Assembly: GCA_027622555.1 (NCBI GenBank)
Contig: JAQBYJ010000006.1
Coordinates: 1 to 64,000 of the forward strand
Origin: Verrucomicrobiota bacterium
GTDB lineage: Bacteria; Verrucomicrobiota; Verrucomicrobiia; Opitutales; UBA2995
Direction of reading: 5' to 3'
DNA: 64,000 nucleotides
The notes under the pieces were generated by a model. It searched no databases. It saw nothing but the letters and a program-made list of their open reading frames with translations, and had not been told where the DNA came from. Numbering within the stretch: the first letter of the stretch is position 1; each line of letters begins with the position of its first letter. The position numbers were made by a program, and so were the translations under genes. This document shows positions 18,563 to 27,391 of this stretch, in pieces.

Positions 18563-19405
18563 TCAAAGAAGGATGTTGTCGAGCATTCGTACCTCATCCA
18601 ACCAAACAGCGGTCAAAATGAGGGTTTTACCAGAAACGACTTCGCGCACAGGAGTCATGGAATCAATATCAACTATTGCCACATAAATGATGCGAATCCG
18701 GCGACGCCTACTGAGAATGTGAATGACCTCAGCAGTGATGCGGTCAGGATTTCGAATTCCGTTGTTCACCATGTCCTTTCCAGCTTTTAAAGCCTGATAG
18801 ACTCCGGCTGCTTCAAGTGCTTGCTGAGGAGAAAACCACTCATTCCTGGAATCAATAGCCAATCCTGATTCCTCACGAACAGTTGGGTAAACTTCTATGC
18901 GGGCATTAAAATGTAGATCTCGAATCATCCGACGCACAGCTGCGATCTTTTGCGCATCTTTCTGGCCAAAAAACAGTATGTCGGGATGAAATAGGTTCAA
19001 ATACTTGGCAATTAAAGTAAGAGCACCCGAGAAATAATGCGGCCTCGATTGACCGCATAACACTTCAGTGATTTGCTTCTCGTTTACGAAGGTGGAATAG
19101 TCATCTGGAAAAAGCTCTTGGGGATCTGGAAAGAATACCCAGTCGACACCCAATTCTTTGCATATCTCAAGGTCCTGCTGTTTTCGTCGCGGGTAACGCT
19201 CGTATTTTTCATGAAGGCTAAACTCCTTGGGATTGACGAAGATACTCAGTATCAAAACGTCAACTTCGACGCGCGCCAACTGAATTAGGCACTTATGTCC
19301 TTCATTCAGTGCTCCACCTGTTGAAATGAACCCAAGTGATTTCTCTGCAAGCCGAATCCGACCTTTAATGGCATCATACTCAGAAAGTGAAGAAAATGTT
19401 TCCAT
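18563..19405 (-). CDS. panC: pantothenate synthetase homologue with altered active-site residues
   Basis: A 280-residue protein clearly of the PanC fold (ATP-dependent ligation of pantoate and beta-alanine): SIFVNP, YPRRKQQDL, FFGQKDAQ, RRMIRDL, PTVREESGLA, RMLDNI. Residues conserved in characterised PanC are changed. The first His of the HxGH motif is Asn (GALNEGH), the Met before it is Gly, the pantoate-binding Gln of VNPxQF is Glu (VNPKEF), the Gln in the KDxQQ segment is Lys, and SSRN is DSRN. It could be a diverged but active PanC, a paralogue with another substrate, or an enzyme in decline. It follows the Mla-type operon and precedes nadB. panB and panD are not present. Confidence 0.75.
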   Translation of the reverse strand: METFSSLSEYDAIKGRIRLAEKSLGFISTGGALNEGHKCLIQLARVEVDVLILSIFVNPKEFSLHEKYERYPRRKQQDLEICKELGVDWVFFPDPQELFPDDYSTFVNEKQITEVLCGQSRPHYFSGALTLIAKYLNLFHPDILFFGQKDAQKIAAVRRMIRDLHFNARIEVYPTVREESGLAIDSRNEWFSPQQALEAAGVYQALKAGKDMVNNGIRNPDRITAEVIHILSRRRRIRIIYVAIVDIDSMTPVREVVSGKTLILTAVWLDEVRMLDNILL

Positions 19406-19485
19406 CGAAAGTGTTGCTTAAATCAAAATCAATCCGTCTTAAATTGCACCAATAATCTCACTGAGATAATCACTTAATCCTTTGC

Positions 19486-20121
19486 TTACTTCCACAATTC
19501 ATCAACGACATCATCGAGATCCTCAGCGATTAACTGACTTACCATAGACAACCCATTTGAGAGTCCTCGAGCCAGATTCGAATAGTTTCCTTTGTCCCAT
19601 TTTAGATTTTCTCCGCCAAAGTAGCCTTGCTTGTAAATCGTTCCATCGCGAGTCGATTGAACCGTCCAGGAAACTTTTAAAAGAAGTCGAGCTTCCGGAG
19701 ATTCCTGAGCTTCAAATGACTGAAATTTCAAGTGAACGATAATATCAGGATCGGAATGATCAGGCCATGGAAGAGCGTGTAAGCTTAGCACCTTCGAGGA
19801 TTGCCTCTCAATATTTTGAGTTAGAATGCGTTGCAAACTTACAGACGGCCTTTCAGCCCACAAATTTCTTTCTGTGTACCGCAGTTCATTTTCGCCAGTC
19901 CTTACTGCAATTTCTTTCCGATCCAAATAATCAGGAACTTCAACCTGATCGAATCCAACCTCAATAACTGTTTCTGCCGAGTTGTCACCGGCTTCAATAG
20001 GATCGATTGCCGTTAAGGTATAATAGTGGGTAGGTTGCAAATCACCTTCACCACCAATTCCAATGCAACCAACACTGAACACAAGCATAGATAAAGTTAA
20101 TAGAATGAAGGAGATTCTCAT
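19486..20121 (-). CDS. PqiC/YmbA-like ABC transport auxiliary lipoprotein
   Basis: A 211-residue lipoprotein: hydrophobic leader with lipobox VFSVGC (Cys19), then the family start HYYTLTAIDP and the domain of the PqiC/DUF330 group (EVPDYLDRKEIAVRTGENE, RPSVSLQRILTQNI). Such proteins sit at the outer membrane and cooperate with MCE proteins in lipid transport across the envelope. It is encoded 15 bases after the MCE protein, at the end of the mlaE-mlaF-mlaD run, which supports that role. Confidence 0.8.
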   Translation of the reverse strand: MRISFILLTLSMLVFSVGCIGIGGEGDLQPTHYYTLTAIDPIEAGDNSAETVIEVGFDQVEVPDYLDRKEIAVRTGENELRYTERNLWAERPSVSLQRILTQNIERQSSKVLSLHALPWPDHSDPDIIVHLKFQSFEAQESPEARLLLKVSWTVQSTRDGTIYKQGYFGGENLKWDKGNYSNLARGLSNGLSMVSQLIAEDLDDVVDELWK

Positions 20122-20136
20122 GGTTGCATTTGGATG

Positions 20137-21150
20137 TTAATCAGGTGATGAAGGTCGGCCGCTGATCAGGGAGCTCGGATTGCGTTCGAGATAATCAGTC
20201 AAACTTCGCAATGATTCAGCTGCTTCGGTTAAGCTGCCCAATGCGTGATCCAAATTTGTTCGAACACTTGATTGAGGACGCACCATTACATGCAAAGAGG
20301 ATGTAGTTACTTCCAAACTCTCCAGTGTTTTGGTCAACTGTTGTAACGCGTTTTGCAAATCCTCTGCCGTGGGATCGACCGCGGATCTAATTTCCGATGC
20401 CAAGCTTTGATATTCGGTGAGGGTCAGTTCCATCTTTTCGAATAGCTTTGGAAACTCTGGCGACTCAGCTAATGCGGTAAATGAATTAGCCGTACCTTGT
20501 AGGCTTTGAGAAAGCCCCTCAAGATCGGCATTCAGAATTTCCGTATTTAAGTTCTCAAGCAGGTCGATCAATTTCAATGAAATGCCTTCGAAATCTACCG
20601 AATTAAAGCGTTTGATAAAGTCTGTTACGTTATCAGAGAGCTCGGCCAAAGTCCCTTTGAAGGTAGGAATTTCAAAAAATTCAGAAAACTGGCTGTAGTA
20701 CTCAGCCGGATACTCATCGGGATTTACAATGTCTAACTCGACGTACATAAGACCTGTTATAAAGCTCAAAGTCGCCAATCGAGCCCGAAGCCCATCATCA
20801 ATATAGTTTCGAAGTTCGTCGGGTTTGGATATGTCAATCAATGACCCCATTGATTCATCAAAATTCCTTTTATCAACTTCATAAATCACTGGTATGCGAC
20901 TAGAAACGCCCTCTCCTTCTGTCTCTCCCAGAAAAATCTTAAGCTCGGTAACTTGCCCGATCTTTACGCCCCGAAATTTCACAGCAGCCCCCACCTCGAG
21001 ACCACTCACTGTTTCATCAAAATAAGTAACGAATCTATAACTTGCTCTCGAGAACGCAGATCTCCCAAGAAAAATTAACGCAACCACAGCAAAGGCGAGG
21101 GCACCGAGGACAAAAATCCCAACAACGGTGGCATTTGGTTTCGTACTCAT
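20137..21150 (-). CDS. mlaD: MCE/MlaD-family lipid-transport substrate-binding protein
   Basis: A 337-residue protein with one N-terminal membrane helix (residues about 8-30) and one MCE domain (FVTYFDETVSGLEVGAAVKF, then GVKIGQV, residues about 39-130). A long helical, Leu- and Ser-rich tail follows, likely forming a coiled bundle or needle as in longer MCE proteins. It is predicted to form a periplasmic ring that moves phospholipids between membranes with the adjacent permease, ATPase and lipoprotein. The longer C-terminal tail makes it closer to PqiB/LetB-type or Actinobacterial-style MCE proteins than to the short E. coli MlaD. Confidence 0.88.
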   Translation of the reverse strand: MSTKPNATVVGIFVLGALAFAVVALIFLGRSAFSRASYRFVTYFDETVSGLEVGAAVKFRGVKIGQVTELKIFLGETEGEGVSSRIPVIYEVDKRNFDESMGSLIDISKPDELRNYIDDGLRARLATLSFITGLMYVELDIVNPDEYPAEYYSQFSEFFEIPTFKGTLAELSDNVTDFIKRFNSVDFEGISLKLIDLLENLNTEILNADLEGLSQSLQGTANSFTALAESPEFPKLFEKMELTLTEYQSLASEIRSAVDPTAEDLQNALQQLTKTLESLEVTTSSLHVMVRPQSSVRTNLDHALGSLTEAAESLRSLTDYLERNPSSLISGRPSSPD

Positions 21151-21226
21151 AAATATTGGAGGAGGGAGTTATAGAACACTAACAAAAAGTGCAACCCTGG
21201 TTCTGAAAAATCAAATTTAGTAAACA

Positions 21227-21997
21227 TCATGGTTGCTGAGAATAACGGCCTCCTCTTCGGCTTAGGAATTCGGTCACCCTTTCATCTCTAGAATTGTTAA
21301 TAAGATCATGCGGATTACCTTTGGCTATCATCGACTTGGTCTGGGGATTCAACATCAAGGCCTGGTCGGCTATGGCAAATATGCTATCAAGCTCGTGTGT
21401 CACAACGACAACGGTAGTGTTGAACAAGTCCCTTAAGCTTAAGATCAGGTCATCAAGACGTTTTGAACTAACCGGATCCAGCCCCGAGGAAGGTTCATCG
21501 AAAAATAAGATCTCGGGATCCAACGCCATAGCCCGAGCGAGTCCGGCGCGTTTGCGCATACCACCACTCAATTCATTCGGGTAAAATTTTTGAAACCCTT
21601 TCAGGCCCATCTGGCTAAGCTTCATGTCAACGATCTCCTGAATCTGACCTCGCTTTAAGTTGGTGTATTCCTCCAACGGAAATGCAACATTCTCCTCCAA
21701 GGTCATCGAACTCCACAAGGCACCTCCCTGATAAAGGACTCCAAATTTTCGTAACAACGATTCTCGTTCTCGCTCAGAGCTAGTTGCAAAATCCTGGCCT
21801 TCGTATAACACCTGTCCTCCTGAGGGTTCAATAAGCCCAACCATGTTTTTTAGCAGAGTACTTTTCCCACATCCCGACCGACCCATGATCACTAATATCT
21901 CTGCCCGTTTTACTTCAAAAGAAATATCATGCAGGACTTGGTAATCGCCGTAAGCGCATATCAAATCTTTTACCTCAATGTGTGGAATTTCAGACAC
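21227..21997 (-). CDS. mlaF: MlaF-type ABC transporter ATPase
   Basis: An ATPase of about 256 residues: Walker A GRSGCGKST, Q loop VLYQGGALWSSMTLEENV, signature LSGGMRKRAGLARAM, Walker B EILFFDEPSSGLDP and switch His VVVTHELDS. These are the features of the MlaF lipid-transport family. The frame is open to 22141, but that would overlap mlaE by 139 bases and add residues foreign to the family. The GTG at 21997, 5 bases after the mlaE stop, puts the start just before the conserved IEVKDL strand and is preferred. A weak Shine-Dalgarno leaves the exact start open. Confidence 0.9.
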   Translation of the reverse strand: MSEIPHIEVKDLICAYGDYQVLHDISFEVKRAEILVIMGRSGCGKSTLLKNMVGLIEPSGGQVLYEGQDFATSSERERESLLRKFGVLYQGGALWSSMTLEENVAFPLEEYTNLKRGQIQEIVDMKLSQMGLKGFQKFYPNELSGGMRKRAGLARAMALDPEILFFDEPSSGLDPVSSKRLDDLILSLRDLFNTTVVVVTHELDSIFAIADQALMLNPQTKSMIAKGNPHDLINNSRDERVTEFLSRRGGRYSQQP

Positions 21998-22002
21998 GTT
22001 TA

Positions 22003-23145
22003 TTAAATTTCGTAAATACTGTAAAGAACTGCGAAAATGGAATTGGATATTATGATCAACAACAAGGAAGTTACCACGGCCGATGTTGTAGCTCGTCCAA
22101 CACCTGTCGAACTGCTTTCGCAATTCATCCCGCGTAAGCAACCGGAATAAGCGATGATAATTCCAAAAACGCTGGATTTAATCAGACCGGAGCAGATGTC
22201 CATCAAACTGATATTAAGAAAGGTTTCCTGAATATAGGTTTCCACCGGCATGTTTAACGTAATCTTGGCCACCAGCATACCCCCGATCACTCCAAGAGAG
22301 TTCGCATAAACGACCATCAAAGGTGTCATAATCGAAAGCCCAATGACTCTCGGTAGAACCAGGTAGTCAACCGGAGATACCGCCAAAGTGCGAAGTGCAT
22401 CGATCTCTTCTGCCACTTTCATTGAGCCAATGGTTGAGGCAAAAGCGGCTCCCGTTCGGCCAGCCAATACAATGCCCGTCATGATCGGCCCCATCTCACG
22501 AACCATAGCCAAGCCGACAAATGCTGGAGTAAAATATTCTGAGCCATAATCCTTCAACAGATCAGCTGCCTGAAACGCCAAAGTGACGCCGATAAGAAAA
22601 CTGATAAGCCCTACGATTGGTAACGCCATAGGGCCAGTGTCCTGCATGGAACGAAAACAATCTACCCATCGCATTCGAGAGCCTCCAGTGAACAACCGAA
22701 AGAAGGAAACAATGATCTCACCCAAAAAATCGGAAAATACGCGTAAATCGCGCCAGAAACTGATCGTATAGTTTCCCACTTCTTCGGCAAAATTAGGAGC
22801 TCCTTTAGGCTCCATTCCATCAACACGGGAGTCCACAGCACTCTGCGTCTGCAACATCAACCGGCCCAAGCCATGGGGTAAACAGTCACAGTTTAACTCC
22901 ATCTTGCGACCGTCAGACCACTCTTTTGCCTGATTTAAAAATACGAGGAGTGATGAATCCCAATCCTCAAGATTTTTGGTTTCTAACAGAAGCCCATTCA
23001 CATCAGGTCGAATATCTCCTCTTTTAACAAACTCCTTAAAAGAAGGTGCAGTTTTATCCAAAAACCATTTACCCATCAAACGAATGACAAGCGTTTCACC
23101 AGTCTCCTCCAGCTCAACCTGGCTGGCATAAGGATATTTCGACAT
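22003..23145 (-). CDS. mlaE: MlaE-family permease with N-terminal STAS-like domain
   Basis: A 380-residue ABC permease. Residues 1 to about 105 resemble a STAS domain (VNGLLLETKNLEDWDSSLLV), an accessory fused to the permease in a subset of MlaE proteins; in E. coli STAS is the separate MlaB. The remaining 270 residues are the MlaE permease with five or six helices and motifs GPIMTGIVLAGRTGAAFAS, MKVAEEIDALRTL and VFGIIIAYSGCLRG. It is the first gene of the lipid-transport operon mlaE-mlaF-mlaD-lipoprotein on the minus strand, and it diverges from the HAD gene. Confidence 0.9.
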   Translation of the reverse strand: MSKYPYASQVELEETGETLVIRLMGKWFLDKTAPSFKEFVKRGDIRPDVNGLLLETKNLEDWDSSLLVFLNQAKEWSDGRKMELNCDCLPHGLGRLMLQTQSAVDSRVDGMEPKGAPNFAEEVGNYTISFWRDLRVFSDFLGEIIVSFFRLFTGGSRMRWVDCFRSMQDTGPMALPIVGLISFLIGVTLAFQAADLLKDYGSEYFTPAFVGLAMVREMGPIMTGIVLAGRTGAAFASTIGSMKVAEEIDALRTLAVSPVDYLVLPRVIGLSIMTPLMVVYANSLGVIGGMLVAKITLNMPVETYIQETFLNISLMDICSGLIKSSVFGIIIAYSGCLRGMNCESSSTGVGRATTSAVVTSLLLIIISNSIFAVLYSIYEI

Positions 23146-23227
23146 AAAAGTGCAGAGGATAGGATATGAATCAACAGGCTATTCAGTTGATTTAAGGCTC
23201 ACAATAGGCAAACACTCCTTCCCTAGA

Positions 23228-23887
23228 ATGCAAAGCCTATTATTCGACTTGGATGGTACTCTATTGGACCACTTTACCTGCTTGGTACGTTGCTACGAAC
23301 ACGTGCTAACCGAACTTGAACAACCCATCCCGACCAGGGATCAAATCAAACGTGCGGTTGGTGGCTCCGTTGAGTTGACAATGGCCAATTTCGTACCAGT
23401 GGAGTTGCACAAAGAAGCCTGTGCTCGCTGGAAAATTCAACTTAAGGAGATCCTCACTGAAGATGCCTATATTCTTCCTGGTGGTCTCCCCTTAATCCAG
23501 GCACTGAAAGCCCAGGGTAAACAGCTGGCCGTATTTACCAACAAAGTTGGTGAACATTCCCGCACTCTTTGCGACCACCTGGAAATCTCACAATATATGG
23601 ATGCAGTGGTCGGCGCAGACGACACACCTTACCGCAAACCGCAAAAGGAATTTTCTGAATACGTTCTCGCGCTTCTTGATGCCGATCCGGCGACCACGGC
23701 CCTTATCGGCGATAGTCCCTACGATATTCAAGCGGCCCATTCAGTCGGTATTCCAGCCTACTGCGTAACCACCGGCACGCACAACCAAGTGGAATTGGAG
23801 GAAGCAAACGCGGACGCCGTATTTCCCGATCTTCCTGCACTGGGCAAAGCACTATTTGGTCTCGATCTTCTTCCTGAAATTGCCTGA
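23228..23887 (+). CDS. HAD-superfamily hydrolase, phosphoglycolate phosphatase-like
   Basis: A 219-residue HAD phosphatase of the Gph/PpaX subgroup: motif I LFDLDGTLLDHF at the N-terminus with the nucleophile Asp and general acid Asp, an alpha-helical cap, motif II LAVFTNKVGE, motif III Lys in TPYRKPQKE, and motif IV ALIGDSPYDIQAA. The open frame begins at 23150, but the family begins right at the DLDGT strand, so ATG 23228 is chosen. 2-phosphoglycolate, a by-product of DNA repair, is a likely substrate, but nearby family members use other phosphates. It converges with the polymerase gene. Confidence 0.85.
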   Translation: MQSLLFDLDGTLLDHFTCLVRCYEHVLTELEQPIPTRDQIKRAVGGSVELTMANFVPVELHKEACARWKIQLKEILTEDAYILPGGLPLIQALKAQGKQLAVFTNKVGEHSRTLCDHLEISQYMDAVVGADDTPYRKPQKEFSEYVLALLDADPATTALIGDSPYDIQAAHSVGIPAYCVTTGTHNQVELEEANADAVFPDLPALGKALFGLDLLPEIA

Positions 23888-23937
23888 CCTTCATTCTCCT
23901 TAGATAATAACAAAGGCCTCTCTTGGCGGGCTTTCAG

Positions 23938-26900
23938 CTAAACGGCTCGAGCGAGAGCCTTGTCTACATCTCGCAATCCGGTTCTTGCCTCTACCAGGCT
24001 GACGCCCTGCACGGTAATCGCGCTTTCGGTTTTATCCCACTCTATCAACACACGTACGCGAATAGCTTTGGAACGTGAGACTACATAAGCCATCCGTTGA
24101 TAAGCCTGCGGAAACAGCGTAACTTCTGCCACTCCGGTTTCATCCACAAGCGAGACAAACTTCATCGGCTTCCCGTTCACTGCGATAAAGTTTCGCACCG
24201 CCACAATGATTCCCACGATTTCCACCTCGCGGCCGACATACTCCACCAATTGATCAATAGATACCGCGCTGATCCGGTTTATCCCCTCCAACCACAGTTC
24301 AAAGGGCGACATCGTAATCGGGTAACCAAGCAAATCCGTTTCCCAGTGAGCAAACACTCCGGGCTCCTCGGACTGAAAAGGGAACGGCTCCTTAGTCGGT
24401 TCCGGTTGAAGTAAGCGTTCGCTTCGCTCCACGTAATCCTGGCGGCGATAGTGCTCCGCCCACCAAACTGCCTCATAACGATTTTCGAAAAAAAAGTGCA
24501 GGGCTCCCGACTTGGCCAAAAGTAGCAAATCAGCCCGATCGGGAAGCACCCGCACTAGAAAATCATCCCAGTCTTCAAACACACGTTTCTCCACCTCCAC
24601 CCTCCACGTATTCAAGAATTTGCTACCCAACCCTTTAATGCGGGACAATGGATAGAGCACTGTATCGTTGCGAAACCAAAATCCGAAGACCGGGCGCGTC
24701 ACATCGGGCAGCTCGAAACGGTAACCGTGACGCAACAGTTCCAGCATGTATACCAGCGCGCTATAAAATCCACGACCGCTTTGTAGCACTGCCGTCATGA
24801 AATAGCCTAAGTAGTGTTTCTTTAGGAACGCTCCCTGGAATGCTTCCACCGCATAAGCCGCACCATGCGCTTTGTTAAACATGTAGCCAGAGAACCCTAC
24901 CAATAATTTCCAGACGGTATCGATCGCATCCTCGTCCCTATCCTTATCACGGGCACAGGCGTAAAACTCATCCTCCAACTCCTGCATGTCGCGGCCTTTC
25001 AGCTTCTTTATCAGTATGCGACGCAACAAATCAGCCCGCCCCAGATCCATACCTGCCCAGTGGTGCGCCACCAATAGGATGTGCTCCTCATAGACCATCA
25101 ATCCAAAACAGTCGCCCAGAAGGGGCTCAAGGTCCGGATGCACATAAGTCGGCTCTTCCTGACCCAGATAACGTCGGGAGAATAAGGTCTTCTTATCCTC
25201 GTTGGCCGCTCCCGGGCGAATAACGGACACAACCCCAACCAGGCAATCGATATCAGCGCACTGACACATCTTGAGTAGACTTGTCATCGCCGGCGACTCG
25301 ATATGGAAGACTCCCCTAGCCTCGCCGCTGGCCATCATAGTGTAGATCTCCGGATTGTAGTAATCAATACGATCAAGCGGTGCAAATACCCCTAACTCCT
25401 CACGAATATTTTCGCAGGTATCACGGATAACGCTCAACCCGGCTTGCCCAAGTAAATCGAGTTTTAGCAGACCGAGATCCTCCACTGGCTGCATCGACAT
25501 TTGCGTCATCATATAACCTTTATTCGACGATAGCAGCGGCGTGAAGTCGGCCAGCGGTCGGTCTGCAATAACGATACCACAGGGGTGCATCATTGGATGC
25601 CGTGGCAGGCCATCGAGACAGAGCGCTACCTTAAGTATCTCTTCGAAACGCTCTTCATTCTCCAGGTGTTTGTTCTCCTGATGATCTTTGCGCTTATACA
25701 TCATATCAGCCATGCCATTATAGGGCATGTAGCGCGTCATGTAACGTGCCTCGTTCTCTGAGACGCCCATGGTCTTGGCCACATCTGCGATGGCCGCTCG
25801 ACTTTTAAAGGTACTGAAACCGCCGATCATCGCTACATGATCTGCACCGTATTTTTCGTACACATACTGAATAACCTCGTCCCGTCTATCCCAGGGAAGA
25901 TCCAGATCGATGTCCGGAAGCTTTGAATGCTTGAGCCGTTCCCGATTTAGAAACCGCTCGAAGTTCAGCCCGAAACGAAAGGGGCACACATTACTCACAC
26001 CGAGACTGTAACAAACCAGACTACCCGCGGCGCTACCCCGTGCGAGCAAGGGAATAGTGCGTGCCCGGCAGGCCAATACGATGTCGTAGAAAATTAGGAA
26101 ATAGCCTGCATAACCCGTCTCCCGGATGATCGACAGCTCGCGCTGAATGCGCTCAAGCAGCTCCTTTCGTGTGGGTTTATTTTTCCACGGGTGGTGCTCT
26201 TTTACGTAACGCAGGATGATACCCCGCAGACACAAATACCTCAGCTGTTTGAAGTCCTGCTCGTTTCGTCCGTCGTCCGATTCCCCCAACGTACTTCCAT
26301 ATACACCAGCCTCCTCCGCTGCGACTAGCAACTCTTCACGTTTGTTAGGAGGCAGGGCGGCCTCGCCGAGACCGCCGGAATAGGGATGGATCGCCTGGCG
26401 ATCGAACCCTGTCTGTACATGTGGTAACCAGAGTTGATCGAAGACAAAATCGAACTCACAGCTTTCTGCGAATTTCCGGGTTTGAGTCAGCACTCGTGGG
26501 ACTTTGCCAAATCGGTGTCGCATGGCCTCGGCCGCGACAAAAGCATAGTCACCGGGAATCAGTTTATCCGGATGAGCCTGGTTTATGCAGGTCAGTGTAC
26601 CGATGGCTTGCAAGACGCGTAGGACCTTCCACTGATCGCGAGTCACACACCGAGCTCCGCTCATAGCTACCCAACGGTCGGTCAAAGGTGAGAGTTCCCG
26701 GTATACCCTTCGCTGAAGCTCCTGCTCTCTCGGAGTGTCCCATTGAAGTTCGATCCACAACTCAGGACCGAGGTGCTCCACACATAGATCCCACGTACGC
26801 CTCCAAACGACCCAATCGCTCACTTGCGGCAAGGCATTGCGCGGAGGAACCGGGCGAACCGATAGATGAAAGTGCCCGCCAAACTCTCGCCAGAAGAACT

Positions 26901-27216
26901 GAAATGCCGGCAGAGGAATTCTGTTTCCCTGCATTTGCCAGAGTGACAAGTAGCGCGAAAGTACCTGGTAGCCATCGACAGTTTTAACGGTCAGCTGAAT
27001 CTCTCCCAACTCCGCAACTTGTAGACGGCATCCAAACACCGGCTGCATCTCCATACGCAGACAGGCCTGGGAAAACTCTACCACTCCCCAAAACCCTCCA
27101 ACATCCGCAATACCCACGGTGCGATACCCCAAGCGATAAGCCAATTCCACCAACTCTCGCGGCGATAGCAGCGAGCCATAAAAAGAGTGAAAGCCATAAT
27201 TCCCCAAACTTTCCAT
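23938..27216 (-). CDS. dnaE2: DnaE-family DNA polymerase III alpha subunit, DnaE2-like
   Basis: A 1092-residue C-family polymerase. Order: N-terminal PHP domain, then a palm with ARGSAAGSLVCYSLGV and the catalytic PDIDLDLPWDRRDEV, fingers, the helix-hairpin-helix region (DVTRPVFGFWFRN), and a C-terminal OB fold (VEIVGIIVAVRNF). The PHP metal site looks degenerate: the usual HxH and TDH read HSFYGS and ADVGG. Length is under the replicative DnaE norm and fits the error-prone DnaE2/ImuC group. A TTG-initiated frame opens at 27252, but ATG 27216 matches family starts and follows a LexA-like palindrome, as expected of an SOS-induced polymerase. imuA and imuB are not adjacent. DnaE2 rather than a second replicative DnaE is probable, not certain. 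Confidence 0.82.
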   Translation of the reverse strand: MESLGNYGFHSFYGSLLSPRELVELAYRLGYRTVGIADVGGFWGVVEFSQACLRMEMQPVFGCRLQVAELGEIQLTVKTVDGYQVLSRYLSLWQMQGNRIPLPAFQFFWREFGGHFHLSVRPVPPRNALPQVSDWVVWRRTWDLCVEHLGPELWIELQWDTPREQELQRRVYRELSPLTDRWVAMSGARCVTRDQWKVLRVLQAIGTLTCINQAHPDKLIPGDYAFVAAEAMRHRFGKVPRVLTQTRKFAESCEFDFVFDQLWLPHVQTGFDRQAIHPYSGGLGEAALPPNKREELLVAAEEAGVYGSTLGESDDGRNEQDFKQLRYLCLRGIILRYVKEHHPWKNKPTRKELLERIQRELSIIRETGYAGYFLIFYDIVLACRARTIPLLARGSAAGSLVCYSLGVSNVCPFRFGLNFERFLNRERLKHSKLPDIDLDLPWDRRDEVIQYVYEKYGADHVAMIGGFSTFKSRAAIADVAKTMGVSENEARYMTRYMPYNGMADMMYKRKDHQENKHLENEERFEEILKVALCLDGLPRHPMMHPCGIVIADRPLADFTPLLSSNKGYMMTQMSMQPVEDLGLLKLDLLGQAGLSVIRDTCENIREELGVFAPLDRIDYYNPEIYTMMASGEARGVFHIESPAMTSLLKMCQCADIDCLVGVVSVIRPGAANEDKKTLFSRRYLGQEEPTYVHPDLEPLLGDCFGLMVYEEHILLVAHHWAGMDLGRADLLRRILIKKLKGRDMQELEDEFYACARDKDRDEDAIDTVWKLLVGFSGYMFNKAHGAAYAVEAFQGAFLKKHYLGYFMTAVLQSGRGFYSALVYMLELLRHGYRFELPDVTRPVFGFWFRNDTVLYPLSRIKGLGSKFLNTWRVEVEKRVFEDWDDFLVRVLPDRADLLLLAKSGALHFFFENRYEAVWWAEHYRRQDYVERSERLLQPEPTKEPFPFQSEEPGVFAHWETDLLGYPITMSPFELWLEGINRISAVSIDQLVEYVGREVEIVGIIVAVRNFIAVNGKPMKFVSLVDETGVAEVTLFPQAYQRMAYVVSRSKAIRVRVLIEWDKTESAITVQGVSLVEARTGLRDVDKALARAV

Positions 27217-27235
27217 AGTAAACATATGTTCACTA
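27216..27235. promoter_or_regulatory. LexA-like palindrome at the start of the DnaE2-like gene
   Basis: A 20-bp dyad in which 9 of 10 base pairs match. On the minus strand the core reads GAAC-ATAT-GTTT, close to the GAAC-N4-GTTC operator known for Bacillus-type LexA. It ends on the A of the proposed ATG at 27216, just after an AT-rich TATAGT hexamer. Binding here would block transcription or translation start. LexA specificity in Verrucomicrobiota is reported to differ, so identification as a LexA site is inference. Confidence 0.5.
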
Positions 27236-27391
27236 TATTTAAGAGAATGCAAGCCTCCATTTCTGTGTTTCCAAAATTAGTTCAGGAAAGCAAACTACCA
27301 AAGATTTGGATAGAAACAGGCGACTGGAGATATCGTTCAAAACACCGAAAGGAATAGACATTTAACCAAGAGGACCCTAAACCCGGTTGCG

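Noticed and set aside
21998-22141. Long mlaE-mlaF overlap (mlaF starting at 22141)
   Set aside because: The extra 48 residues are out-of-frame mlaE coding sequence and are not part of the ABC ATPase family; GTG 21997 fits better.
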